DNA of 64,000 nt, from assembly GCA_903822185.1 (NCBI GenBank), contig CAIJOA010000045.1, positions 1 to 64,000 on the forward strand. The letters run 5' to 3'. How positions within the stretch are numbered: position 1 is the first letter of the stretch; each line of letters opens with the position of its first letter. A program made the translations under genes and the position numbers. Shown one piece after another: positions 1 to 11,235 of this stretch. A model generated the notes under the pieces. The model was not told where the DNA came from, made no database searches, and worked only from the letters and a program-made list of their open reading frames with translations. Source of the DNA: an uncultured Rhodospirillales bacterium. GTDB lineage: Bacteria > Pseudomonadota > Alphaproteobacteria > ATCC43930 > CGMCC-115725.

Positions 1-50
1 AATCCAGTCTGTTCGCGCACTGGATTGCTTCGCTACGCTCGCGATGACGT
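1..50. repeat. Partial dispersed intergenic repeat
   Basis: An 8-bp perfect inverted repeat (AATCCAGT at 1-8, ACTGGATT at 19-26) is followed by GCTTCGCTACGCTCGCGATGAC. This resembles the imperfect palindromic repeat found between genes in many alphaproteobacterial chromosomes. It lies downstream of the DUF3501 gene and is cut by the window edge. Family membership is inferred from memory of the motif. Confidence 0.5.
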
Positions 51-57
51 TGAAGTG

Positions 58-648
58 TTAAGCGAAATCTGCCGCGAGGGCTTCGCGTACCGCGCCGGAT
101 ATGATCGCCATATGACCGTAATGTGGATGATCGATACCGCACAGAACCTGCACGTCGGGATCGCGGAACTTCTTGATCTGATCCGCCGTGAACGGAAAGC
201 GCACGAACTGCACCGATGACGCTTTGCCTTCGGGCGAGGTGTTTTCGCGCGTCGGGTCGGGGATGCCGTTGGCGCGCTCGCCGCCGACCGAGATATACAT
301 TTTATTCTCGGCGCCGCCGAGTTGACCGAGCAGCGCCGCGCGGCGGCCGGCATCGGGAATTTCGAACATCACCGTCGCGTAGAGATCGTCGCCTTGCGGG
401 ATCAGCGGATTATAGGCTTCGAGCTCTTCGGCGATCTGGGTTTCGCCGCCACGTTCGATATGCAGCATCTCGTGAATCTGATGCCACATCGTGTCGTAGC
501 TTTCGAAATAGAACGTCGCGATCGGACCGACCCCGATGCGGCGATTGCGCTTGATCTCAGTGATCTGTTTTTTCAGCGCGACCCGATCTTTCGCATAGAG
601 ATCGGGCGCGAGAATATCGGCGCGGGTGATCTGACGTTTAGCGGCCAT
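58..648 (-). CDS. DUF3501 family protein
   Basis: A 196-residue soluble protein of the DUF3501 family, function unknown. It begins [16 protein letters not shown] and has no signal peptide, membrane segment or cysteine cluster; a lone Cys lies in VLCGIDHPHYGHM near the C-terminus. The start is the ATG at 648, which overlaps the stop of the upstream Fe-S oxidoreductase by one base (TAATG), so translational coupling is likely. The family is often found with CCG-domain Fe-S proteins and rubrerythrins (established context as I recall it), and the same set occurs here. A role in the same redox module is inferred only from this context. Confidence 0.85.
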   Translation of the reverse strand: MAAKRQITRADILAPDLYAKDRVALKKQITEIKRNRRIGVGPIATFYFESYDTMWHQIHEMLHIERGGETQIAEELEAYNPLIPQGDDLYATVMFEIPDAGRRAALLGQLGGAENKMYISVGGERANGIPDPTRENTSPEGKASSVQFVRFPFTADQIKKFRDPDVQVLCGIDHPHYGHMAIISGAVREALAADFA

Positions 649-2000
649 TACAACTCTCCGTCCGTCAGCCCATAGGCGCGCGCCATAAGCTCGATCGGGT
701 GCAGTGTTTCGGGCTGGGACGCGCCCGGTTCGCTTTGCGCCTCGGCGCCCTGTTGTAGATGCAATGCGGCAAGCGGACATTCCGACGCGAGAAACGCCTT
801 GTCCGAGCGCGCAACTTGACGCGAGGGCGGACGGCCGACCTTCATCGCGATATCGAAATTCTCTTTCTTCACGCCCCAAGAGCCGCCATGGCCCGAGCAG
901 CGTTCGATCACGTCGAGATTCTGACCGGGCATCAGTTTCAGCATCTCGGCTGCCTTGGCGCCCATGTTCTGCGCGCGCGCGTGACAAGCCAGGTGGAGAC
1001 TGACGCCACCCGGAATTTCGGTCATGCCCGGCGCGATGCCTTCTTTCTTGGCGATATCGACGATGTATTCGCTGAGATCGAAGGTGGATTTCGCCAGCCG
1101 CGCGACATCGGGATCGTTCGGCAGCATTAATGGCCATTCGAACTTGGCCATCAACGCGCAGGACGGGATCAGCGCGATGACGTCGTAGCCTTGATCGAGA
1201 TAAGGCTTGAAGGTCGCGGCGATATTCTTCGCCTTGGCGGCGACGCGCGACAGCTCCCCCTGTTCCATCTGCGGCATGCCGCAGCATTCCGGATAGACCA
1301 CCTCGGTTGCGACGCCGTTCTTCGCCAGAACGGCGCGGGCCGCTTCACCGATATCGGGATTGTTATAATTGACGAAGCAGGTCGCATACAGCACCGCTTT
1401 GCGGCCAAACGCCGGCGCAGCCGCATCGGGCGCAGCGTTATCGCTAGCGGCGCGCAGTTCGAACGTGCGCGCGTGAAATTTCGGGAGCGCCGCTTTGCGG
1501 TCAATGCCGAGCACCGCTTCCATCAACGGACGGGTCAGCTTGTTATCGACATCGGACGCCCAATTGGCGAGCGGCGCGACGACGCGGGCCATCTGACCGT
1601 TGCGGTCGGTTTCGGCCAGCTGCTTATCAAGCTGCTTGCCCTCGCCTCGTTTTTCCTGTGCCGCGCGATGGCGCAGCATCAGATGCGGGAAATCGAGATT
1701 GAATTCGTGCGGCGGCACATACGGACACTTCGTCATGAAGCACATGTCGCACAGCGTGCAGGCTTCGACGACCGCGCCGTATTCCTTCACATCGACGTCG
1801 TGCAGTTCGCCCGACGGCGTCTCGTCGATCATGTCGAAGAGGCGCGGAAAGCTATCGCAGAGGTTGAAGCAGCGGCGGCACCCGTGACAGATATCGAAGA
1901 CGCGCGCCAATTCGGCGTCGATCTTCGTCTGGTCGTAAAAATCCGGGTCTTGCCAAGCAATGGGGTGACGCATCGGCGCGCCGAGACCGCCCTCGCTCAT
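648..2000 (-). CDS. CCG-domain Fe-S oxidoreductase (GlpC/HdrD-like)
   Basis: A 450-residue electron-transfer protein. The N-terminus carries two ferredoxin-type [4Fe-4S] motifs, [11 protein letters not shown] and [13 protein letters not shown]. The C-terminal half has two cysteine-rich CCG domains; the first reads YPECCGMP, and the second is altered to [10 protein letters not shown]. This is the architecture of GlpC and HdrD-type subunits, but no flavoprotein partner (GlpA, HdrA, GlcD) is adjacent. The ATG at 2000 is preferred over an upstream TTG because GAGGAG lies 9 nt before it. It lies between rubrerythrin and DUF3501 on the same strand. Passing electrons to the rubrerythrin is an inference from that context and from the missing rubredoxin domain. 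Confidence 0.85.
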   Translation of the reverse strand: MSEGGLGAPMRHPIAWQDPDFYDQTKIDAELARVFDICHGCRRCFNLCDSFPRLFDMIDETPSGELHDVDVKEYGAVVEACTLCDMCFMTKCPYVPPHEFNLDFPHLMLRHRAAQEKRGEGKQLDKQLAETDRNGQMARVVAPLANWASDVDNKLTRPLMEAVLGIDRKAALPKFHARTFELRAASDNAAPDAAAPAFGRKAVLYATCFVNYNNPDIGEAARAVLAKNGVATEVVYPECCGMPQMEQGELSRVAAKAKNIAATFKPYLDQGYDVIALIPSCALMAKFEWPLMLPNDPDVARLAKSTFDLSEYIVDIAKKEGIAPGMTEIPGGVSLHLACHARAQNMGAKAAEMLKLMPGQNLDVIERCSGHGGSWGVKKENFDIAMKVGRPPSRQVARSDKAFLASECPLAALHLQQGAEAQSEPGASQPETLHPIELMARAYGLTDGEL

Positions 2001-2025
2001 GTCCCGCTTCTCCTCACTCAAGAAT

Positions 2026-2060
2026 TAAAAATGCGAAGGGACGCACAGCGGCGTCCCTTC
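2026..2060 (-). terminator. Rho-independent terminator/attenuator after rubrerythrin
   Basis: A perfect 10-bp inverted repeat (GAAGGGACGC at 2035-2044, its complement at 2051-2060, 6-nt loop) is followed on the minus strand by GCATTTTTAATTCTT. It sits between the rubrerythrin stop and the Fe-S oxidoreductase start, so it should end most rubrerythrin transcripts and let only part of transcription through. Confidence 0.75.
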
Positions 2061-2101
2061 ACCCTTAGATCAACCGGAAAAGCTTCCGATCACCCTTGGC
2101 A

Positions 2102-2521
2102 TCAGCCGAGGGTGTCGAGGGCCTTCTGGAAACGGCCAGCATGCGACTTCTCGGCTTTCGCGAGCGTCTCGAACCAGTCGGCGATCTCGTCGAAGCCTTC
2201 TTCGCGCGCGGTGCGGGCCATGCCCGGATACATGTCGGTGTATTCGTGCGTCTCGCCGGCGACGGACGCCGCGAGATTGAGAGCCGTGCCGCCGATCGGC
2301 TTGCCGGTCGCCGGGTCACCCGTCTCTTGCAGATATTCGAGATGGCCGTGCGCATGGCCGGTCTCGCCTTCCGCGGTCGAGCGGAACACAGTGGCGACAT
2401 CGTTGTAGCCTTCGACGTCGGCCTTTTGTGCGAAATAGAGGTAACGGCGGTTCGCCTGGCTTTCGCCGGCAAAGGCTTCTTTCAGATTCGCTTCGGTTTT
2501 GCTTCCCAGCAGCTTGGCCAT
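2102..2521 (-). CDS. Rubrerythrin-family di-iron protein lacking rubredoxin domain
   Basis: A 139-residue ferritin-like four-helix protein. Di-iron ligands of the rubrerythrin type can be read at E20, E53/H56, E90/E93 and E124/H127. Classical rubrerythrins (about 190 aa) end in a rubredoxin domain with two CxxC motifs; this protein has no cysteine and stops after the helical bundle, so it needs an external electron donor. Family members reduce hydrogen peroxide to water in the cytoplasm. The start is the ATG at 2521, with AAGGAGG 8 nt upstream. A near-consensus promoter overlapped by an Irr-type box precedes it, and the Fe-S oxidoreductase and DUF3501 genes follow beyond a terminator. Confidence 0.93.
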   Translation of the reverse strand: MAKLLGSKTEANLKEAFAGESQANRRYLYFAQKADVEGYNDVATVFRSTAEGETGHAHGHLEYLQETGDPATGKPIGGTALNLAASVAGETHEYTDMYPGMARTAREEGFDEIADWFETLAKAEKSHAGRFQKALDTLG

Positions 2522-2538
2522 AGTAAGGTCCTCCTTAG

Positions 2539-2582
2539 ATTAGAATGTTTCCAATTACACTCCGGCAACGTGCCACTGTCAA
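2539..2582 (-). promoter_or_regulatory. Rubrerythrin promoter with Irr/ICE-like operator
   Basis: On the minus strand TTGACA (2577-2582) and TGTAAT (2554-2559) are separated by 17 bp, nearly consensus for the housekeeping sigma factor. A hyphenated 17-bp dyad at 2539-2555 (plus strand ATTAGAATGTTTCCAAT, one mismatch) starts on the last two bases of the -10 element and covers the likely start site. It resembles the iron control element bound by Irr (TTTAGAA-N3-TTCTAAA). Irr usually represses iron-rich proteins when iron is scarce, so repression here is the expected effect. Confidence 0.7.
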
Positions 2583-2605
2583 TGGCATCGAGCCGTTCGC
2601 TCCGG

Positions 2606-3022
2606 TCAGGTTTTCTCGCCCACCCGGATGATCACATCGACACGGCGGATGGTGCCTTCGGGCGGTACCGGGAGGTTCGTTACCTCGATCCGGTCGCCGG
2701 CAATATCCATCAGCTTGCCTGATTCTTCGAAAAAGAAATGATGGTGGTCGGCGATGTTGGTGTCGAAATAGGACCGCGCCGTATCGACCACGACAGCACG
2801 CAGCAGCCCCGCATCGACGAATTGATGCAGCGTATTATAGACCGTCGCCAGCGATACCGGCACCGCTGCCGTCAGCGCTTCATCGTGAAGCTGCTCGGCC
2901 GTGACGTGACGATCGCCTTTTTCGAACAACAGCCGCGCCAAAGCCAGCCGCTGCCGTGTCGGGCGCAGCTTGGCGGACCGGAGCAATTCCAGGGCGTTGG
3001 TAAAAGGCCGGACGGCGTTCAT
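2606..3022 (-). CDS. irr: Irr-type iron-response regulator (Fur family)
   Basis: A 138-residue Fur-superfamily repressor. The winged helix has LRPTRQRLALARLL and VSLATVYNTLHQF, and the Irr-type DHHHFFFE segment replaces the usual Fur metal-site layout. In alphaproteobacteria Irr senses iron through haem and represses haem synthesis and iron-containing proteins under iron limitation. The N-terminal haem regulatory Cys-Pro motif of Bradyrhizobium Irr is absent, as in many Irr proteins. The ATG at 3022 fits the family length and follows the likely transcription start; an in-frame extension to 3127 would run through the promoter. It is 84 bp upstream of rubrerythrin in the same orientation, and a matching box lies in its own promoter, suggesting autoregulation. 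Confidence 0.85.
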   Translation of the reverse strand: MNAVRPFTNALELLRSAKLRPTRQRLALARLLFEKGDRHVTAEQLHDEALTAAVPVSLATVYNTLHQFVDAGLLRAVVVDTARSYFDTNIADHHHFFFEESGKLMDIAGDRIEVTNLPVPPEGTIRRVDVIIRVGEKT

Positions 3023-3053
3023 CAGCGGAATATGGGCATAACGCCCCTTCCAA

Positions 3054-3096
3054 TTTAGAAGCAATCCAAATCTAACCCGAAACGGGAAACAGGCAA
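3054..3096 (-). promoter_or_regulatory. irr promoter with Irr/ICE-like operator
   Basis: On the minus strand TTGCCT (3091-3096) and TAGATT (3069-3074) are spaced 16 bp. A hyphenated dyad at 3054-3070 (coding strand TTTGGATTGCTTCTAAA) begins on the last two bases of the -10, exactly as the box does at the rubrerythrin promoter. The two boxes share WTTGGAW-N3-TTCTAAW. Confidence 0.6.
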
Positions 3097-3139
3097 AGCC
3101 TGCATTCCCGGATCGCGAAAGCCTCACGCGGTTTTGAGG

Positions 3140-4537
3140 CTAATCGCCGGTTTTGAGGCGATCGACGAGCTGGCTGACGGTTGGAATGAAGCCGTTTTTG
3201 TAAAACGGGTCAGTGCCGAAACGGAACGCGTTATGTCCCGCGAACATCAGCTCTTCTTCGCAATCGTCGGAATGGCTGATCGCCTGTAGCGTCTTCTGAA
3301 TGCAGAAGCTGCGCGGATCGGCCTTCTTGCCGGTGGTGCCTTCCTCGTTCTGCGCCCAGTTCGAGAAACCGCACGCCGAGAGACAACCCATGCAATTGAT
3401 CTGATCGTTCCGAATCTCGAGCGCCTGGGGCAGCGTCACGAAGATCAGCGTCGAATCCGGCGTCCGCAATGCTTCGTCATAGCCTTGCGCCATCCAGCCG
3501 AGCGCTGATTCACGATCGTGCGGGGTCAGATAAACGACGCGCTTGCGCGCGCCGATTTCGAGCGGGGCGAGATGATCGCCGACCGGCTCGATTTGATAAG
3601 CGACCTGATGCTCCGCGCGCTGCGACAACTCGTTGATGAAGTCGTTGCGCACCGCTGAGGAGTAAAATCCTGTCGGGCTGAAGTGATTGAGATAGACGTC
3701 GCCTTCCTTAAGCGTCAGCAGACGGCGCTTCCACGCGTCGGAGATGGGGCTCTCCTGCGTCAGCAAAGGCCGCGTGCCGAACTGGAACGCGATCGGACCA
3801 AGGTCCGGATTGCCGATCCAGTCTTCCCATTCGCGGAGGTACCAGATGCCGCCCGCCATCACGATCGGCGTTTGATCGAGACCGAATTCGCGCATCAATT
3901 TGCGCAGTTCCAGGACACGCGCAAACGGCGCTTCGGGCTTGTTCGGGTCTTCGACATTGGAAAGACCGTTATGGCCGCCGGCCAGCCACGGGTCTTCGTA
4001 CACAACCGCACCGAGATGATCGCGGAATTTGTGATAGGCGCGTTTCCACAACGCGCGGAAAGCGCGCGCCGAGGAGACGATCGGATAATAATAAACGCCG
4101 TAGCGTTCGCAGATTTCGGCGATGCGATAGGGCATGCCCGCGCCGCAAGTGACGCCGGCGATCAAACCCTTCGCGCCTTCGAGAACGCCGTGCAGGATGC
4201 GCTCGGCCGCGCCCATCTCCCACAGGATATTCATGTGGATGCGGCCTTGGCCGTTCGCGCGTTCGTACGCCACGCGAGCCTGATGAATCCCGCCGGCAAT
4301 CGAGAAGGCGACCAGTTCTTCATGCCGCTCGCGACGCGTGCGACCGTGATAGACCTGTTCGCGCTTGACGCCATTCGCGTCATAGCTGTCGGCATTGACG
4401 CCGGAAAATGTTCCGACGCCCCCGGCAGCAGCCCATGCGCCCGAGCTTTCGCCGTTGGAGACGGAAATACCTTTTCCGCCTTCAACCAACGGAAGTACTT
4501 CGCGCCCCGACATGAGTACCGGGTTAAACGCCTTCAC
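3140..4537 (-). CDS. Nitronate monooxygenase-like flavin oxidoreductase with Cys-rich tail
   Basis: A 465-residue protein of the NMO/2-nitropropane dioxygenase and FabK-like TIM-barrel family, expected to bind FMN in the cytoplasm. VTCGAGMPYRIAE and the glycine-rich APIVMAGGI-type strand (read here as TPIVMAGGIWYLREWEDW) fit the flavin-binding barrel. At about 465 aa it is longer than typical NMO (310-380 aa). The extension contains C382, C385, C389 and C412 (CMGCLSAC, then SFC), a spacing that could hold an Fe-S cluster or zinc. The GTG start at 4537 is supported by GGAGGG 8 nt upstream. It is not clearly co-transcribed with irr. The substrate is unknown. Confidence 0.8.
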   Translation of the reverse strand: MKAFNPVLMSGREVLPLVEGGKGISVSNGESSGAWAAAGGVGTFSGVNADSYDANGVKREQVYHGRTRRERHEELVAFSIAGGIHQARVAYERANGQGRIHMNILWEMGAAERILHGVLEGAKGLIAGVTCGAGMPYRIAEICERYGVYYYPIVSSARAFRALWKRAYHKFRDHLGAVVYEDPWLAGGHNGLSNVEDPNKPEAPFARVLELRKLMREFGLDQTPIVMAGGIWYLREWEDWIGNPDLGPIAFQFGTRPLLTQESPISDAWKRRLLTLKEGDVYLNHFSPTGFYSSAVRNDFINELSQRAEHQVAYQIEPVGDHLAPLEIGARKRVVYLTPHDRESALGWMAQGYDEALRTPDSTLIFVTLPQALEIRNDQINCMGCLSACGFSNWAQNEEGTTGKKADPRSFCIQKTLQAISHSDDCEEELMFAGHNAFRFGTDPFYKNGFIPTVSQLVDRLKTGD

Positions 4538-4590
4538 AGCAACAGCCCTCCTGCATCGAGCCCATCATATGATGACGAGCTCTATGGGAT

Positions 4591-6726
<2,136 letters not shown>

Positions 6727-6781
6727 GATTTTGTTCTCTCTCTATCTTTCTTGATTCTTTTTGGAAAAGCGCATGCGTGCA

Positions 6782-6809
6782 ACGCGGACGACCATATCGG
6801 TCGTCGCGT
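6782..6809 (-). other. rpsO-pnp intergenic stem-loop
   Basis: ACGCGGACGACC (6782-6793) pairs with GGTCGTCGCGT (6799-6809) with one bulged G and a 5-nt loop. There is no T tract, so a plain terminator is unlikely. The position matches the RNase III processing stem in the pnp leader of other bacteria. Confidence 0.45.
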
Positions 6810-6848
6810 CACGCGCGGCTTTTGAATGTAACGTTGTGAGGCGAGGGC

Positions 6849-7118
6849 TCAGCGGCGGAGTCCCAGGCGCTCGATCAGTTTGGCGTAACGGGAAACGTCG
6901 GTGCCCTTCAAGTAATCGAGCAGGCTGCGGCGCTGACCAACCATGACCAACAGGCCACGGCGTGAATGGAAATCTTTCTTATGACCCTGCAAATGCTCGG
7001 TCAAATTGACGATCCGTTCGGACAAAATCGCGACTTGGACTTCGGGCGATCCCGTATCGTTTGCGGTACGGCTGTATTCTTTGACGAGCTCTTGCTTACG
7101 CTCGGGCGTTATCGACAT
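6849..7118 (-). CDS. rpsO: 30S ribosomal protein S15
   Basis: An 89-residue primary 16S rRNA-binding protein of the small subunit. It has the full family length and the expected segments: [20 protein letters not shown], the [12 protein letters not shown] loop, and the C-terminal [13 protein letters not shown]. The ATG at 7118 has GGAGAG 6-7 nt upstream. It lies 14 bp downstream of truB and upstream of pnp, as in most proteobacteria. Confidence 0.98.
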   Translation of the reverse strand: MSITPERKQELVKEYSRTANDTGSPEVQVAILSERIVNLTEHLQGHKKDFHSRRGLLVMVGQRRSLLDYLKGTDVSRYAKLIERLGLRR

Positions 7119-7132
7119 CGTTCTCTCCTTGA

Positions 7133-8059
7133 TTAGAGGTTCATCACCCGAATTGGGCGAACGAGGCCTCCTTCAATCGCTGCCAACGCCACCAGCTTTC
7201 CGTTGCTGGTTGCGCGGATCGTCACGCCATCTGCGAACTTTTCGATGGGCATCTGATCCGATGGAAGCGACGGCGTTACGGTACGACCGCAACGCAAGGC
7301 CTCTGCTTCTGCTTCCGTCAAGGCCAGTGCCGGGATGTCGTCCAGCGCGGTCTCTAGCGGAAGCAAGTGTTCGGAAACGGCGGCACTATGCTCTAGCCCC
7401 GCCAGTATATCCAGGGAAATCGCCCTTTCCAAGCCGAAGGGGCCGACCGAAAGACGCCGCAGCGCCGTGACATGGGCATAACACCCCAATGTGATCCCCA
7501 AATCCCGCCCGAGGGCGCGGATATAGGTCCCTTTTCCGACCTCGGCCTCGAATTCGGCATGGTCGGGATCGGGCATCGCGACGAGGCGGAGGCTGTCGAT
7601 TTCGACCGTCCGCGGCGCCAGGACGACCTCCTGACCATCACGGGCCAGCGCGTAAGCCCTCTCGCCGGCCACCTTGAGCGCCGAATAGATCGGCGGAAGC
7701 TGGGTGATGGCGCCGACAAAACCCGGCAAAACCGCCAAAATTTCGGCTTGGGACGGTCGAACCGGACTGGTTGCGGTGATCGCGCCCTCGCCATCGTCGG
7801 TTTCGCTTGCCTCGCCCCAGCGCAGGGTGAAACCGTAGCGCTTTTTCCCGGTGATGACATAGGAGACGGTCTTGGTGGCCTCGCCGAGTGCGATCGGTAG
7901 AACCCCGGTCGCCAGGGGGTCGAGTGTCCCGCCATGGCCCGCTTTGGCAGCGTCGAGCGCGCGGCGAACGGCGCCCACGGCCCGGCTCGAACTCATTCCC
8001 AGCGGTTTATCGAGGATGAGCCAGCCGTGAACCGGCTGGCCACGGCGCTTACGCGCCAA
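7133..8059 (-). CDS. truB: tRNA pseudouridine(55) synthase TruB
   Basis: A 308-residue enzyme forming pseudouridine 55 in the T loop of tRNAs. The catalytic Asp lies in the [14 protein letters not shown] motif (motif II); [14 protein letters not shown] is motif [14 protein letters not shown] and the TruB C-terminal domain follow. No ATG fits the start. The TTG at 8059 gives the family N-terminus [13 protein letters not shown] and overlaps the rbfA stop by 11 bp; a longer reading to 8308 would run antisense-like through rbfA in another frame and looks unnatural. Translational coupling to rbfA is likely. Confidence 0.95.
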   Translation of the reverse strand: MARKRRGQPVHGWLILDKPLGMSSSRAVGAVRRALDAAKAGHGGTLDPLATGVLPIALGEATKTVSYVITGKKRYGFTLRWGEASETDDGEGAITATSPVRPSQAEILAVLPGFVGAITQLPPIYSALKVAGERAYALARDGQEVVLAPRTVEIDSLRLVAMPDPDHAEFEAEVGKGTYIRALGRDLGITLGCYAHVTALRRLSVGPFGLERAISLDILAGLEHSAAVSEHLLPLETALDDIPALALTEAEAEALRCGRTVTPSLPSDQMPIEKFADGVTIRATSNGKLVALAAIEGGLVRPIRVMNL

Positions 8060-8525
8060 TATCTTTTCCGTCGGGGGCTGTCCCGTCAGGGTCCGTGTCG
8101 TCCGATTCCGGAACAGGAGCGGCGAGATCGCGCTGCACCTCTTCGCGATGCAGGAGCGCATCGATCTTGCTGGCATATTCGAAGCTCGCATCGAGTTCGA
8201 ACCCCAACATCGGCGCGACGCGCAGATCGATCTCGCGCGCCATCGCCATCCGCAGATAGCCGGAGGCGCGGCGCAACGCGGCCACGACCTCGGGCGCGTT
8301 TTTCCCACCCAGCGGCATGACGAAAACCGTCGCGTGTTTCAGATCGGGTGCGATGCGGACTTCGGTGACGGTCGGGCTGGCATCCTGCAGCGCCGGATCA
8401 CGCAACTCGCCGCGGTCGAAAATGCGGGCGAGGACGTGACGCATTTCCTCGCCGACGCGGAGCTGTCGTTGCGACTGCCCCTGCGTCGTGGATGACCGTT
8501 TGCGAGAGGATTTTCCCGATGCCAT
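8049..8525 (-). CDS. rbfA: 30S ribosome-binding factor A
   Basis: A 158-residue KH-fold factor needed for late maturation of the 16S rRNA 5' end and for cold adaptation. The family core runs from RVGEEMRHVLARIF to LDASFEYASKIDALL. The N-terminal SSRKRSSTTQGQSQRQ stretch and the acidic C-terminal tail are typical extensions. It starts at the ATG at 8525, 55 bp after infB, in the conserved infB-rbfA-truB order. Confidence 0.95.
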   Translation of the reverse strand: MASGKSSRKRSSTTQGQSQRQLRVGEEMRHVLARIFDRGELRDPALQDASPTVTEVRIAPDLKHATVFVMPLGGKNAPEVVAALRRASGYLRMAMAREIDLRVAPMLGFELDASFEYASKIDALLHREEVQRDLAAPVPESDDTDPDGTAPDGKDIGA

Positions 8526-8580
8526 CGACGATCACCCTGCGTAACGCAAAGCGGGAAGCCCGCGAACGGGCTTCACCGGC

Positions 8581-11235
8581 TTAAAGCGTGCGCGCAACCT
8601 CTTCGACTTCGAAGCACTCGATCACGTCGCCCTTTTCGACATTCTCGTAATTCTCGAAGGCCATGCCGCATTCGAAGCCTTCGCGCACTTCGCGGACTTC
8701 GTCCTTGAAGCGTTTAAGGGTCTTGAGCGTGCCTTCGTGAATGACGACGTTGTCGCGCAACAGGCGAACCTTGCCGCCGCGTTTGACGATGCCTTCCGTG
8801 ACCATGCAGCCGGCGACCTTGCCGACCTTGGTGATGTTGAAGACGTCACGGATCGCCGCGTTGCCGAGGAACTTCTCGCGGCGGGTCGGCGACAGCATGC
8901 CGCTGAGCGCGGCCTTCACGTCGTCGATTACCTCGTAGATGATCGAGTAATAACGGATTTCGACCGTGTCGCGGCGGGCGAGATCGCGCGCTTGCGGATT
9001 GGCGCGGACGTTGAAGCCGATGATCACAGCGCCAGACGCTTTGGCGAGGATCACGTCGCTTTCGTTGATGCCGCCGACGGCGGCATGCAGCACGCGCACG
9101 ACGACTTCCGAGGTGCCGAGCTTTTCGAGCGACGCGGTGATCGCTTCGAGCGAACCCTGCACGTCCGATTTGACGACAACGGCAAGTTCCTTGGCAGCGC
9201 CGACGGAGGCCTGCGCGAACATCTGTTCCAGCGTGCCACGCGCACCGGCAACCGCGTTCTGATCGCGGCGGCGGCGTTGACGGTAGTCGGCGATGTTGCG
9301 TGCCTGGGTTTCGTCAGCCGCAACGGTGAAGTCGTCGCCGGCCAGCGGCGCGCCGCTGAGGCCGAGCACTTCGACCGGCATCGCCGGACCCGCTTCGGTG
9401 ATGTTCTTGCCGCGATCGTCGATCAGCGCACGGACACGGCCCGATTCGCTACCCGCGACGAAGATGTCGCCGACGCGCAGGGTGCCACGTTGGATGAGCA
9501 CGGTCGCAACCGCGCCGCGGCCCCGTTCCAGCTGCGCTTCGATAACGCTGCCTTCGGCCGGACGGTCGGGATTAGCTTTGAGATCGAGCAGTTCGGCTTG
9601 AAGCAGGATCGCTTCTTCGAGCTTTTCGAGATTGATCTTCTTGGTCGCCGACACCTCGATATCGAGCACGTCGCCGCCGAGGCCTTCGACCACCAGTTCG
9701 TGTTGCAGCAGTTCCTGCCGCACGCGATCAGGATTGGCGCCGGGAAGATCGATCTTGTTGATGGCGACGATGATCGGCGCACCCGCCGCTTTCGCGTGAC
9801 GAATGGCTTCGACCGTCTGTTCTTTGATGCCGTCATCGGCGGCAACCACGAGAACGACGATGTCGGTGACGTTGGCGCCGCGCGCGCGCATCGCGGTGAA
9901 GGCCTGATGGCCCGGCGTATCGATGAAGGTGATGCGCTGGCCGCCCTTCAAGGCGACTTGGTAGGCGCCGATATGCTGCGTAATGCCGCCCGCTTCGCCG
10001 GAGACGACATCGGTTGCGCGCAACGCGTCGAGCAGCGAGGTCTTGCCATGATCGACATGGCCCATGACGGTGACGACCGGCGGGCGCGAGACGAGCATTT
10101 CGTCGGCGTCGTCTTCGCCCTTCAGGCCGATTTCGACGTCGGATTCCGAAACGCGTTTAATCTTGTGGCCGAATTCGGTGACGACCAGTTCGGCGGTATC
10201 GGCATCAATCGCCTGATTGATGGTCGCCATCACGCCCATCTTCATCAAGGCTTTGATGACATCGACGCTGCGCTCGGCCATGCGGTTGGCGAGTTCTTGA
10301 ACCGTGATCGTTTCCGGCACGACGACGTCGCGGACGATCTTGGTATTCTCTTGCAGCATCTGCAGCGCGCGAAGTTTTTCGCGCTCGCGATGACGGCGCA
10401 CCGACGCGAGGCTGCGCTGGCGTTCGTTGTCTTCTTCGTTGAGAACCTTGGTGACGGTGAGCTTCGCATTACGGCGTTGCTCGTCACGACGCGGCACCGG
10501 CGTCGGACGACGCACGACCGCGGCGCCGCGCGGACTGCCGGGACGGCGCGCCGCTTCTTCTTCGGGCTCTTCCTCGACGACTTTGACTTTGCCCGCGGCG
10601 GTGAGCGCTGCGACTTTGGCCGCCGCGGCCTTTCCGGCACGCTCGGCAACTTCGCGGCGCGAATCTTCGTCGGCCTTTTCCGCCTTACGGCGGGCATCGT
10701 CTTCGGTGTGACGCTTGGTGTCTTCTTCGCTCTTGCCGGCCGCGACTTCAGCGGCTTTGCGTTTCGCGTCTTCTTCGGCGCGCGCGGCATCTTCGACAGC
10801 GCGGCGTGCATCTTCCTCGCGCTGGAGATCGGCATCGATCAGCGCTTGGCGGCGTTGTTCTTCGGCCGCGGTCATCGCGCCCTTGAGCGCGCGAACGCGA
10901 TGGGCGCGTTCTTCTTCGGTTAGACCTTGCGGCAGGACGACGGCGCGGCGCACCGGCGCGGCGGTCGTGGGCTTAGCGACGGCAGGCGTTGCGGCAGCGG
11001 TCGTGGTTGTCGCTGCAGCAGCGGTTGCCGTTACGGCAGGCGGCGCTTCGGCAGGCTTATCCAGCGACGGGCCGGCGACACGTTTCTTGCGTACCTCGAC
11101 CTGCACGGTCTTGGTCCGGCCATGCGGGAAGCTTTGGCGCACCTGACCGGTTTCGATCGGCTTACGCAGCTCAAGCTTTCCACCCGGACGAACCAGGCTT
11201 AACGGCCGCTTCTCTTGGTCGGTGTTATCGGTCAC
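8581..11235 (-). CDS. infB: Translation initiation factor IF-2
   Basis: An 884-residue GTPase that positions initiator tRNA and joins the subunits. A long, low-complexity Ala/Lys/Glu/Arg-rich N-terminal region (about residues 60-240) precedes the GTPase domain, with P loop [12 protein letters not shown] near residue 390, [12 protein letters not shown] (G3) and [12 protein letters not shown] (G4). Domains II, III and IV follow. The GTG at 11235 overlaps the end of ylxR by 11 bp. Full family length. Confidence 0.98.
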   Translation of the reverse strand: MTDNTDQEKRPLSLVRPGGKLELRKPIETGQVRQSFPHGRTKTVQVEVRKKRVAGPSLDKPAEAPPAVTATAAAATTTTAAATPAVAKPTTAAPVRRAVVLPQGLTEEERAHRVRALKGAMTAAEEQRRQALIDADLQREEDARRAVEDAARAEEDAKRKAAEVAAGKSEEDTKRHTEDDARRKAEKADEDSRREVAERAGKAAAAKVAALTAAGKVKVVEEEPEEEAARRPGSPRGAAVVRRPTPVPRRDEQRRNAKLTVTKVLNEEDNERQRSLASVRRHREREKLRALQMLQENTKIVRDVVVPETITVQELANRMAERSVDVIKALMKMGVMATINQAIDADTAELVVTEFGHKIKRVSESDVEIGLKGEDDADEMLVSRPPVVTVMGHVDHGKTSLLDALRATDVVSGEAGGITQHIGAYQVALKGGQRITFIDTPGHQAFTAMRARGANVTDIVVLVVAADDGIKEQTVEAIRHAKAAGAPIIVAINKIDLPGANPDRVRQELLQHELVVEGLGGDVLDIEVSATKKINLEKLEEAILLQAELLDLKANPDRPAEGSVIEAQLERGRGAVATVLIQRGTLRVGDIFVAGSESGRVRALIDDRGKNITEAGPAMPVEVLGLSGAPLAGDDFTVAADETQARNIADYRQRRRRDQNAVAGARGTLEQMFAQASVGAAKELAVVVKSDVQGSLEAITASLEKLGTSEVVVRVLHAAVGGINESDVILAKASGAVIIGFNVRANPQARDLARRDTVEIRYYSIIYEVIDDVKAALSGMLSPTRREKFLGNAAIRDVFNITKVGKVAGCMVTEGIVKRGGKVRLLRDNVVIHEGTLKTLKRFKDEVREVREGFECGMAFENYENVEKGDVIECFEVEEVARTL

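Noticed and set aside
8737-10923. Long plus-strand open frame (728 codons) opposite infB
   Set aside because: Antisense shadow of infB with no family resemblance or ribosome-binding site.
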